In this document: positions 36,850 to 46,066 of the stretch, piece by piece
Position numbering within the stretch: the first letter of the stretch is position 1
How the letters are laid out: each line of letters starts with the position of its first letter
Assembly: GCF_024323335.1 (NCBI RefSeq)
Contig: NC_066585.1
Location: forward strand, 184,034,294 to 184,098,293
Direction: 5' to 3'
Source: Lathyrus oleraceus
Taxonomy: Eukaryota > Streptophyta > Magnoliopsida > Fabales > Fabaceae
DNA: 64,000 bases
Position numbers and translations under genes: made by a program
The notes under the pieces: generated by a model
Database searches by the model: none
Told to the model about the DNA's origin: nothing
Seen by the model: the letters and a program-made list of their open reading frames with translations, nothing else

Positions 36850-37161
36850 CCTCATTCGTTGCTTCCTCAACTGAGTCCTTAATGGACATCCCTACCTGAG
36901 TCCGAATTTTTATCCGAAGTATCTTTTGTGGATAGGGTTGTTGTATTGGCATATTCCCCAATACACGCATCTTTGCGTCAGCTGGAGTCTTTCCATTGAT
37001 TTATTTTCATGGAATCCCTTCGTGTCTCCCAGCAAGTTTAAGTCGTGACCTACTCACGCATTTTACCCTTATTTCTCCCCCAGAGTCTCTGTCCTATTTA
37101 TGAGTGTATTACTCTTATGGAATTTCAAATTCTCCTGATTTCTTTTTTCCTTTGTGGACAT

Positions 37162-37166
37162 ATATC
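37162..37166. other. Left target-site duplication of Athila-like D (ATATC)
   Basis: ATATC precedes the TGTTAGGG LTR start and recurs at 45903-45907 after the CAACA end of the 3' LTR. Removing D and one copy rejoins the Ogre 3' UTR. Confidence 0.93.
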
Positions 37167-38327
37167 TGTTAGGGACCAATTAGTACTACTTTTTATATCA
37201 TTTTATTGGTCCCTTTTACCAAGCTTTGATGTAATTACACATTTTTATTCTTATTAATTTGTATAAATGCAATTAGATTTAAATTATTTTGTTTTGAATA
37301 GTTATTTCACAGATTTGTTAGTTTTGTAGAATTTTTAGATGAAAGAGCTTTTGGAATGCAACATCACAATTTGGAAGATTTTGGATGAAGCTTGCAAAGC
37401 AAGGAAGCTGGGAAAGCTTCATTTCGCGCCGCAAACCTCCTTCGCACCGCGAAGGCTGCGAATCCAGCAAGTTGATTTTGGGCCAAGGGTGCTGTCTTTC
37501 ATGACCAGTTGTTTTGCCATTTTGGTGTCTGTCTTGGAATAGCTTTTCTGCTTTGGATGAAAATGATCAATTAAGGAAATGTCAACTCTTTTAGGATAGG
37601 AGAACACATTATTCTAAGACATTCATTATTATTCACACATTAAGATATATTTTGTAAGAGAGAAAAACAGAGTTTTTCTTCCATTGCATTTTGCTTTGTA
37701 AAATGATGATGAGGAGCTAAACTCCCTTTTGTCAAGATTGGAAGTAGTAGCTATTCTCATTTGTTTATGTATTCCATTTGATTTTTATATATGGTAAAGA
37801 TTGTTGATGTATTGAATATTGTTTTGCCCTAAGTTGAAAACCAGATTTGAGTAGTCGTTGAAAGAGATTATTTGAGTCTTAACATAAAACAGATTTTCAA
37901 GTAGTGAATAAGTTGTAGAGATAGATTTATTCATTACTCTTCTCTGGTATCAAACATTAAAGATTGCTATATTGATAGTTAGGTGGAGAGATCGTCTAAG
38001 GATCAATATAGTGATTATCACAATATCATTTAGACATAAATGACTTTGAGAGGATACTTGAACATCATCAATAATCTTAAATCTATATAGTTATCATAAG
38101 GGATCATAAGCATTTAGAATAGTGAACTCCAATCTTGCCAAGCTTTTAAATTTGATTAAAACCATTTTACTATTTTTAGTGACATTTACTCACAAGATAA
38201 GTTGCCAAACAAAACAACTTTGTTACTTTTCAAACTTATAACAATTTGGATTATAGAACGGCGGTAATAACAACCAATCTCTGTGGATACGATATAAAAA
38301 TATTTGCCGAAGATATACTTTTCAACA
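37167..38327 (+). repeat. 5' LTR of element D
   Basis: Starts TGTTAGGGACC and ends CTTTTCAACA. A TATAAATG box lies at 37262-37269. A pair of CpG-rich palindrome-like 13-mers (37423-37435 and 37441-37453) lies 18 bp apart, in slightly decayed form compared with the 3' LTR. The ORF at 37339-37542 has a relative in the 3' LTR (44888-45091), but that is simply LTR identity. Confidence 0.93.
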
Positions 38328-38330
38328 AAT

Positions 38331-38348
38331 TGGCGTCGTTGTTGGGGA
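38331..38348 (+). other. Primer-binding site (tRNA-Asp-like), element D
   Basis: TGGCGTCGTTGTTGGGGA, three bases after the LTR, resembles the tRNA-Asp site used by Athila-lineage elements with three C-to-T type changes. Confidence 0.75.
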
Positions 38349-38460
38349 TTGGTGTTCGATATTACAAGCATTGCAATAATTCATTGTTTTAAGTTTTGTT
38401 ACTTTTATTACTATCCCTCTTTTGTTTCACTTGGTTTGTTAGTTTTGTAGATTCTAGTGC

Positions 38461-40173
38461 ATGCGAGGAAAAGCTACCAAGGAGCAATTTCAATTTGATC
38501 CCGAAATTGAAAGAACACTTCGGAAGCTCAATAGCAAAACACGAAGAAGAAGGAAACTAGCCGAAGAGAGGAACCGGAGAGAAGAAGCATCTACTTTCGC
38601 ACTTGTTCAAATCGAAGAAGTGGGTGTAGAGGCTTGTAAAGGAAACATGGCGGATGACAATCGTACCGAAATGTCCGCTAATAGTCCAAGAAGAAATGCT
38701 CAATTTGCCCGTGGAGGAAGAAATACGGAGATGAAGACTGGAATCCTTCAACTTCTCTATGCAAATCCATTCACCGGAATGGACCATGAAGATCCGTATA
38801 CCCATCTCATCAATTTCTATGAGATTGCGGGTTCTACGGGAATTGATGAAACGGGTGAAGAGGCATTATTTAAAAGGATGTTCTCACACTCCTTAGTGGG
38901 AAAGGCAAAGGAGTGGTACCTTGATCAAGCACCGAGAGTGATGACGGATTGGAATTTGCTAGAAGAAAAGTTCTTAGAAAGATATTTCCCTCAATCCCGA
39001 TTTATGGAAGCCAAAACGACTATTGCGGTATTCACTCAAGGAAGCAACGAGTCTTTGAATGAGGCTTGGGAAAGATTCAAGTCAATGTTGAGAAAATGCA
39101 AGGGACATGGTTTTGATGAGCTCACTCAAATCCATATTTTTCTAAATGGGCTCCAATCAACTCACAAAACACTTTTGGATGCTACCGCGGGTGGCTCTCT
39201 TATGTCAAAGAATGCGGAAGAAGCTAAAGTCATTATTGACCGGATGGCACTCAATGATCGTCAAAGTCAACATGACCGTAGTCCTTCACAACGTAAACCG
39301 GGAGTTCTTGAGTTAAATACCAATGACGCCATTCTTGCTCAAAACAAGCTACTCTCTCAGCAAGTGGAGTTGCTTACTCAACAAATGGCCAAGCTTCCAC
39401 AGCAAATGAAGGAAATTCAAGGGTCTCAAGTTCGACATCAAGTAGCATGTTGCGAATCATGTCAAGGAGATCATCCTACTGGTTTTTGCCCTCCACTGGA
39501 AGAAGTAAGCTATGTGAATAATCAAAATCAAGGCTATCAAAGGAACAATCAAGGTTATCAACCATCAAGATTCAACAACCAAAATTTTCAGCAGCAAAGT
39601 CCTTATCAACACTCAAATTCTCAAGGCCAACAATCGCAGGGAGGAAATTCCAAGCTAGATGAAACTCTTCAACAATTCATGCAAGCCTCCATGGCAAATC
39701 AGAAGAACAACGAGGCAGCAATCAAGAATTTGGAAAATCAAATAGGTCAACTTGCGAAACAACTGTCGGAACAAACTGCAGGATCCTCTTTCTCCGCTAA
39801 CACTCAAACTAATCCAAAGGAGCATTGTAAAGCAATTTTTACTAGAAGCGGTAGAGAGTTGACAAGTGGAAAAAGTGAGGAAATCACGGTAGAGAATGAT
39901 ATGGATGTTGTGTTAGAAAATGAGGATGTGGCTTGTGGAAAGGAGAAAGTGGCAGAAACTGCTCAGTTCGCGCCGCGAAAACAGCAAAACCAGCAATTGA
40001 TGGAAGAGCAGCAGTGTGAAGCGGATATGAAGAAGGAAATTGAACCAAGAAAAAATAAAACAAGAGACAAAGGCGTGAATGTCATTCCAGTTCAACATCT
40101 ACCCTATCCGCACGCACCATCAAAGAAGGATAATGCTAGACACTATGCACGGTTTATGGACATATTCAAATAA
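38461..40173 (+). CDS. Athila-type gag, element D (570 codons)
   Basis: An uninterrupted frame from the ATG at 38461 (MRGKATKEQFQFD). A basic N-terminus (residues 20-45) is followed by the retrotransposon gag capsid domain at about residues 105-265 (GKAKEWYLDQAP, LEEKFLERYFP, ESLNEAWERFK). A zinc knuckle CESCQGDHPTGFC (CX2CX3HX4C) is at about residue 330, then a Gln/Asn-rich stretch and a coiled coil. The end is a TAA at 40171-40173 where relatives read on: the same frame continues for 84 more codons into protease, so the stop is a nonsense change that happens to free a gag-only product. Gag would form particles and bind the RNA. The length is near that of full gag in this lineage. Confidence 0.85.
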   Translation: MRGKATKEQFQFDPEIERTLRKLNSKTRRRRKLAEERNRREEASTFALVQIEEVGVEACKGNMADDNRTEMSANSPRRNAQFARGGRNTEMKTGILQLLYANPFTGMDHEDPYTHLINFYEIAGSTGIDETGEEALFKRMFSHSLVGKAKEWYLDQAPRVMTDWNLLEEKFLERYFPQSRFMEAKTTIAVFTQGSNESLNEAWERFKSMLRKCKGHGFDELTQIHIFLNGLQSTHKTLLDATAGGSLMSKNAEEAKVIIDRMALNDRQSQHDRSPSQRKPGVLELNTNDAILAQNKLLSQQVELLTQQMAKLPQQMKEIQGSQVRHQVACCESCQGDHPTGFCPPLEEVSYVNNQNQGYQRNNQGYQPSRFNNQNFQQQSPYQHSNSQGQQSQGGNSKLDETLQQFMQASMANQKNNEAAIKNLENQIGQLAKQLSEQTAGSSFSANTQTNPKEHCKAIFTRSGRELTSGKSEEITVENDMDVVLENEDVACGKEKVAETAQFAPRKQQNQQLMEEQQCEADMKKEIEPRKNKTRDKGVNVIPVQHLPYPHAPSKKDNARHYARFMDIFK

Positions 40174-41279
40174 CTTCAAATCAATATTCCATTTGCCGAT
40201 GCATTAGAGCAAATGCCACGGTATGCAAAGTTCATGAAGGATATTCTCACAAAGAAAAGAAGACATGTGGAAGACGAGACAATCTTGCTCGATGCACGTT
40301 GTAATGCCATCATTCAAAAGACTCTCCCAAGGAAGGAATCTGATTCGGGCCGAGTCGTTTTACCGATAACCATTGGAGACACCTACATGGGTAATGGCTT
40401 GATTGACTTGGGATCTAGCATCATTTAATTCCCCTATACATTGTCAAAAGATTGGGAAATGTTGAGATCAAATCTACAAGGATGACTTTACAACTAGCTG
40501 ATAAGTCTACCACTTCACCATAAGGAGTTGCTCAAGACATGTTAGTGAAGGTGGACAAACTCTTGTTTCCGGTAAATTTTGTGATAGTAGACATGGATGA
40601 GGATCGTGATGTTCCTATAATTCTTGGAAGACCATTCATGAAAACGGCTCGAATGATGATTGATATTGATGATGGACTAATGAAAGTGAGGGTGCAAGAT
40701 GAAGAGGTAGCCTTCAATCTTTTAGAAGCCAAAAAGAATTTTAATGGTAAGTATGATTCTTTCCGAATCAATGCCACCAAGGAGGGACTAGTTGAGATCG
40801 CAAACCAGGTTCATGTTTCTAATCCATCAGAGAAATCTCTTATCGGAGTCTACAAAGTTTCGACCAAAAATGAAGGAAAAAAGATGGAAGCAATGTTGCA
40901 TGAATTAGAGTCTTGTGGAGAACTTGTTTACCATGAAGAGACAAACAAAGGCTTGGATATGACAAAGAAAGTGGAAGAGCCAAAACTAGAGCCACATTTG
41001 AAGTATGTGTTCCTTGGTGATGACTGTACTAAACTGGTGGTCATTAGCAATACATTGTTCACAAAAGAGGAGAATCAATTGATACGAGTGCTGAAAAAGA
41101 AGGAAGTTGTCAAACTAGTAGAGGCCGGGATAATTTGTTCTATCTCCGATGGTGAATGGGTTAGTGTTGTGCAAGTAGTTCCGAAAAAGGGTGGCATCAG
41201 ATTTTATCGAAGGTTCATCAAGAACCTCTTGAAGACAACAAAGCCCTTGAGGAGGTTGCTCAACAAAGTCGGATCGTGA
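40174..41279 (+). pseudogene. Protease and residual RT of element D (deleted pol)
   Basis: The gag frame continues after TAA 40171 to the protease active region (LIDLGSS, expected DLGAS-type) and stops at 40426 after what looks like a single-base deletion. The next frame carries a TAA at about 40521, then is open from 40539 to 41279 with ILGRPFMKTA and the pre-RT linker. At about 41190 the RT N-terminus (VVPKKGG) is joined directly to a far-downstream RT/RNase H connection block (FYRRFIKNL), so RT fingers and palm including the catalytic Asp pair are missing. At about 41265 the frame jumps again to the end-of-pol sequence, so RNase H and integrase are gone too. Confidence 0.85.
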
Positions 41280-41999
41280 AGACCGTTGAACCGTCAAGCT
41301 CTAAACGACGTTAAACAAAGCGCTTGTTGGGAGGCAACCCAACGTTGTAAGTCTGCATTTTATTTTTTCTGCTGTGTTGATTTTCTGCTTTGTTAAATTT
41401 TGTGAAATTGGGTTCTGTTTTTTTGCCACGAACTGAATGCAAAGCTTCAATTCGCTCCGCGAACAAGGTTCGCCCCACGAACAGTGCGTGGTAGAACCAC
41501 TTAAGTTCTGTTAGGTTATATTTTCCTTTTCATTTCAACTCATTTTCAAAACACCAAGTTTTCCTCGCTTTCACTTCCACTCCCAATAACTTCCCAAAAC
41601 TGAAAATTTTCCTTTCCCAACTCCCTAATCTTCATTTGCTAACAAGAACCAAGTGCTTCAGGAAGGTATGTTATGCTTTTCAATTCCTCTTCTCCATTTC
41701 CTTTTGGGTTCACATTTAGGTTTGGTTAGGAATTGGAAAAATTTGAAGATTGACACTTGAAATCACTATGCATGTCTGATTTAGATTAGGAATAGGATAA
41801 AGTTGGAGACCTTGACTGTTAGAAGTAACATACCTCACATTTTTGGAACCCTAGGAGGCTCCTAGAGATTTCCTGGTTCGTAGGGTTCGCGCCGCGAACG
41901 GGCATTCACGCCGCAAACTGGGAAATTCCAGGGGCCATGTTTTTATGCTGTTGATTGCTAACCCTCTCCATATTTGTTTTGTGGTTGTTCTGATGTTGA
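41280..41999 (+). other. Spacer between pol remnant and env-like ORF, element D
   Basis: Non-coding. It starts with the conserved end-of-pol sequence (around 41290-41345) and contains two pairs of TTCGCGCCGCGAA-type 13-mers (41451/41469 and 41886/41905). A good intron-like unit lies at 41666-42005: donor AAG|GTATGT, T-rich body, acceptor GAATGCAG. If spliced, it would remove the ATG at 42000. Confidence 0.6.
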
Positions 42000-43202
42000 A
42001 TGCAGATATCGAAAAGAACCAAAACCACGGCTCCCGCTCATCCTCGTTCTTTAAGAAGGTTCACAAGCGCCGAACACGAAGAACGATTCGAGAGTTTAAT
42101 CAAGAGAACCATCTTGCCAGATAGGTTCATCCATTTAGCACCGAGTGGGACTTATCAGAGTTTGGTTTCAACTTTTGAGAGACGAAGGTGGATGAAACTG
42201 TGTGAACCAGAAGCGGCAATCAACTATGATATTGTTCGGGAGTTCTATGCAAACGCCATGCATCAAGAAGAGGGGGTAGCTTTCAACTACCGAACAAGGG
42301 TAAGAGGCATGATCATTTCTTTTGGGAGGGATGCCATTAACTCATATCTTGGTAATCCTCTAACCCTTGGAGAGAACGAGCGGTGCGAGTATCGTACCCT
42401 AGAATTAGCTAATGTGTGGGATCTTCAAGCGGTAAATGCTACCCTGTGCCTTAAAGGAAAATCCTTTGACCTAAATGATCAAGGACATCCAAAATCTTGG
42501 AAAAGAGAAAATTTAAATCTGGGAGCTAGGGCTTTTCTTGTGCTGTTGTTGAGCAATATTCGACCAAGGAGCCACACCACCACGATTCCTCTGGATGTAG
42601 GGTGTTTGTTGTACTGCATTATGATCGGGAAATCTGTGGATGTAGCATCCATCAACGCGGGAGAAATGAGAAATATGGCTTTAAGTGGAACCAAATTCGG
42701 TGGTAAAGCAGGTGTGCTTGCATACCCGGGGCTGATCATGGGACTTTGCCATCAGGCGAATGTTGCCATTCCGGAGGAAGTACACTTCTCTATCACCAGT
42801 GTGATCAACGATGCCTATCTGAATAGGTTTTACCAAAGCCAAATGGATAGAACTGATGGAGCTGGGACTTCGTCATCCAGACCCCGATCCAGACCCCGAC
42901 CCCAACCCCACACTACTCCAGTCTTTGACCAGATGGCGTTTGCCAATTACTGTTGCGAGAGCTTTGAGGCCTCTAGGAGGTCTCAATCATTTATCTTCGA
43001 TGCTATGCAGCAACAGTTCCAGAACACGTTTCTTGCACCAGAAGCCCACACATTTCCTTCTCAGGCGGAATATGTGGCTTATGCTAATTGGCCTGAGGGC
43101 AGGCCAAATTTTATGGGGGGTGCAGGAGGTGGTGCAAACCCTAATGATGAGATGGAGGACGTCCTTGGTGATGTAGATGGTGGCCAAGAGGAGGAGGATT
43201 GA
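42000..43202 (+). CDS. Env-like ORF / plant-transposon-protein family, element D (400 codons)
   Basis: Fully open from ATG 42000 to TGA 43200. Landmarks are FERRRWMKLCEPE, VREFYANAMH, GMIISFGRDAINSYLG and LAYPGLIMGLCHQANV, typical of the third ORF (often called env-like, PF20167-type) that follows pol in Athila/Cyclops/Calypso elements. The C-terminus has an Arg-Pro repeat (about residue 295), a Gln-rich part and a Gly/acidic tail. I see no signal peptide or clear membrane anchor, so an envelope role is unsupported; the function is unknown. The next codons after a possible splice acceptor (42005) read ATA TCG, perhaps a lost ATG start. Being open while pol is deleted makes it notable. Confidence 0.78.
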   Translation: MQISKRTKTTAPAHPRSLRRFTSAEHEERFESLIKRTILPDRFIHLAPSGTYQSLVSTFERRRWMKLCEPEAAINYDIVREFYANAMHQEEGVAFNYRTRVRGMIISFGRDAINSYLGNPLTLGENERCEYRTLELANVWDLQAVNATLCLKGKSFDLNDQGHPKSWKRENLNLGARAFLVLLLSNIRPRSHTTTIPLDVGCLLYCIMIGKSVDVASINAGEMRNMALSGTKFGGKAGVLAYPGLIMGLCHQANVAIPEEVHFSITSVINDAYLNRFYQSQMDRTDGAGTSSSRPRSRPRPQPHTTPVFDQMAFANYCCESFEASRRSQSFIFDAMQQQFQNTFLAPEAHTFPSQAEYVAYANWPEGRPNFMGGAGGGANPNDEMEDVLGDVDGGQEEED

Positions 43203-44700
43203 GGAGTTGATGAATTTGAGGAGTTGTTGTCATTTTGAGTTTCTTTGTATTATTTTTGTTTTTGAAAAATTTTGATGTACTTTTGGGTGGCTCTAGTTCA
43301 CCAAAACTTTGTTTTTTGTTAGTTGTTTTGATAATTGCATGAATACTATTTGGGAATTAAGTGTGTTACAATCAAACTGGTTTACCAACATTTTTGTTTA
43401 ATTGTTCTTACTCTTAAGTCAAGCTTAAAGCAACCGAGAAATGATCGCAAAGAAAGAAGCATATGACACTTCGAGTGGTGATGATAAGAATTAGTGTCGG
43501 CATTTCAAGGTACACTTTATCGCTTTCTAGACTTAACATGAGTAGTTGATGGTGTGTGAAAATTTCATATCATAAACTCATTGAAATGTATGTCACCTTT
43601 GAATCAAAATAAGACTTAACCAATTGTGAGGAAGCTTTCCATTGTACACTAAAAAGTGGGAAACCAAGCATTATTTTAACTCATTCTTATCATGCTAAAT
43701 CATGCATCAATCTATTTTTGTGTGAAAATTTTGGAAATGATAGAGGCATTGTTTGTGAGAAAAACCACTTGACCAAAAAGTTTGAATCAACTAACCTTGT
43801 GAGGAATAATCCTTAGTTAAACCCCTTTGAGCTTATTTTAGGATTCATTTGATTGATCATTGTAAAATCAATTGAACATGTTGGAATAAATGAATCCTAA
43901 TTTCTTTCGTATCAATTGAACCCTCAAACCGAGTTGTTTGGAAATTTTGCCTTTTGCTTATATCTAAGTAGGGAGCATTATTGAATAAATTTGGTTTTGG
44001 AATCTAAAGTTGGGGAGAGTAAAGAAAAAAGAGTTTATTAGAAACTTGGAAAAGTGAGTTTTATGAAAGGGTAAAAATATGAAAAGAAACAAGAAAAAGA
44101 AATCACCCTTGAAACCATAGAGCAAAGAAAAAATAAAAGAAAGAAAAAAAAGCAAGCAAAGAAAATGCTCATGGTTGTGTGGATGTAAAAAGAAAAAGAA
44201 AAAAAAGATAGGGATCAAAGAAAGGGAAATTGTGTAGAGTTGAATGTTTGGGAATGCTCCCTTAGGATATGCAACTTTGTTGAATTCTCTTAATCATATC
44301 CTTTCTTGTAACCTAAGCCACATTACAACCTTTGAAAGACCTCTTGATTCTCATTTTTCACATGATTTGGTATTTATTATGATAACCACATGATTTGAGT
44401 TGTTGTTGATTTAATTGCTTGGATGAGTGAAAGTAACCCTTCATGTTATTCATCATTATTATGATGTGTGTGTAAGTTTGATTCAATTTTGACATATATG
44501 GCTTTGAATTCCTTGGAATGATTTTTGCACTCAACCATTTTTCTTATTCATGTTTTCTTTAGAATTGAGATAGGTGGATTGAGAAATTGCCAAACACTTT
44601 TGAACCATTTGAATGTCCTTGGTAAATCCTTGTTCCAATCTTTTGTGTCATTGCTTTGGTTGTGAGGGTGGAAACTTTTGTTTAGGGACAAACAAAATGC
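43203..44700 (+). other. 3' non-coding region of element D
   Basis: About 1.5 kb without a supported gene. A purine-rich stretch (44010-44225) of GAAAAAGAAAA-type sequence is followed by unique-looking AT-rich sequence. ORFs on the minus strand in the purine tract (43964-44218) are Phe/Leu runs from poly-purine composition. Confidence 0.6.
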
Positions 44701-44715
44701 TAAGTTGGGGAGAGT
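44701..44715 (+). other. Polypurine tract of element D
   Basis: TAAGTTGGGGAGAGT directly precedes the 3' LTR start TGTTAGGG at 44716, the expected plus-strand primer. Confidence 0.8.
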
Positions 44716-45902
44716 TGTTAGGGACCAATTAGTACTACTTTTTATATCATTTTATTGGTCCCTTTTACCAAACATGGATGTAATTACACACTTTTATTCT
44801 TATTAATTTGTATAAATGCAATTAGATTTAAATTATTTTGTTTTGAATAGTTATTTCACAGATTTGTTAGTTTTGTAGAATTTTTAGATGAAAGAGATTT
44901 TGGAATGCAACATCACAATTTGGAAGATTTTGGATGAAGCTTGCAAAGCAAGGAAGCTGGGAAAGCTTCAGTTCGCGCCGCGAACCTCCTTCGCGCCGCG
45001 AAGGCTGCGAATCCAGCAAGCTAATTTTGGGCCAAAGGTGTTGTCTTTCATGACCAGCTGTTTTGCCATTTTGGTGTCTGTCTTGGAATAGCTTTTCTGC
45101 TTTGGATGAAAATGATCAATTAAGGAAATGTCAACTCTTTTAGGATAGGAGAACACATTATTCTAAGACATTCATTATTATTCACACATTAAGATATATT
45201 TTGTAAGAGAGAAAAACAGAGTTTTTCTTCCATTGCATTTTGCTTTGTAAAATGATGATGAGGAGCTAAACTCCCTTTTGTCAAGATTGGAAGTAGTAGC
45301 TATTCTCATTTGTTTATGTATTCCATTTGATTTTTATATATGGTAAAGATTGTTGATGTATTGAATACTGTTTTGCCCTAAGTTGAAAACCAGATTTGAG
45401 TAGTTGTTGAAAGAGATTATTTGAGTCTTGACATAAAACAGATTTTCAAGTAGTGAATAAGTTGTAGAGATAGATTTATTCATTACTCTTCTTTGGTATC
45501 AAACATTAAAGATTTCTATATTGATAGTTAGGTGGAGAGATCGTCTAAGGATCAATATAGTGATTATCACAATATCATTTAGACATAAATGACTTTGAGA
45601 GGATACTTGAACATCATCAATAATCTTAAATCTATATAGTTATCATAAGGGATCATAAGCATTTAGAATAGTGAACTCCAATCTTGCCAAGCTTTTAAAT
45701 TTGATTAAAACCATTTTACTGTTTTTAGTGACATTTACTCACAAGATAATTTGCCAAACAAAACAACTTTGTTACTTTTCAAACTTATAACAATTTGGAT
45801 TATAGAACGGCGGTAATAACAACCAATCTCTGTGGATACGATATAAAAATATTTGCCGAAGATATACTTTTAAACAAATTGCCAAAGATATACTTTTCAA
45901 CA
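44716..45902 (+). repeat. 3' LTR of element D, with terminal 26-bp extension
   Basis: Matches the 5' LTR with about 2% differences. It is 26 bp longer because its end is repeated: one terminal block ending TTTTAAACA is followed by AATTGCC and a second terminal block ending TTTTCAACA. Perfect palindromes TTCGCGCCGCGAA lie at 44972-44984 and 44990-45002. TATA-like TATAAATG is at 44811-44818. Confidence 0.93.
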
Positions 45903-45907
45903 ATATC

Positions 45908-46066
45908 CCCATAGAGTATTAACTTTTGCATACATACATTTGCATCATGAGGTCTCTTAGGGACCAAAATTCGTCTCTTTGTTATTATTTAAGCCCATTC
46001 TACCTCGTCGAGACAAAGATTTTAACCTTCATATCTCCAGCTAGAATGACCTTAAATAGGGTCATC
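45908..46066 (+). other. 3' UTR of Ogre C, distal part
   Basis: After D the Ogre 3' UTR resumes for 159 bp up to the 3' LTR. The polypurine tract is weak: only TTAAATAGGGTC (46052-46063) lies close to the LTR start. Confidence 0.7.

Larger units (their letters stand above)
33784..37166 (+). other. 3' UTR of Ogre C, proximal part (before nested D)
   Basis: About 3.4 kb without coding signal. It begins with three imperfect copies of a unit around AAAGGGCG ... TAGGCAAAAA (33810-33846, 33860-33895, 34010-34040). A (TA)n microsatellite follows, then T/C-rich sequence full of CCCCAG(C/T)-type motifs (34770-35480), then the hairpin-repeat array. Long, variable, repeat-bearing 3' UTRs are known for Tat/Ogre elements. 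Short ORFs here lack family resemblance. Confidence 0.75.
37167..45902 (+). mobile_element. Athila-like Ty3/gypsy element D, non-autonomous (pol deleted)
   Basis: Two LTRs (1,161 and 1,187 bp), perfect ATATC duplications, a tRNA-Asp-like primer site and a polypurine tract define an intact insertion of 8.7 kb in the 3' UTR of Ogre C. It encodes a long gag, a damaged protease, only scraps of RT, and an env-like ORF. RNase H and integrase are absent. LTRs differ at roughly 20 of 1,161 positions by eye, so it is the younger of the two complete elements. It must have moved with enzymes supplied by a related element. Confidence 0.93.

Noticed and set aside
37339..37542. 67-codon ORF in the D LTR, present in both LTRs
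   Set aside because: Presence in both follows from LTR identity; no known domain, and the substitutions between copies are not obviously synonymous.
42000..43202. Host gene encoding a 400-aa protein
   Set aside because: It lies between LTRs of element D, in the usual place of the Athila third ORF, with matching family motifs.
43964..44218. 84-codon minus-strand ORF rich in Phe and Leu
   Set aside because: Produced by a purine-rich tract of GAAAAAG units on the plus strand.
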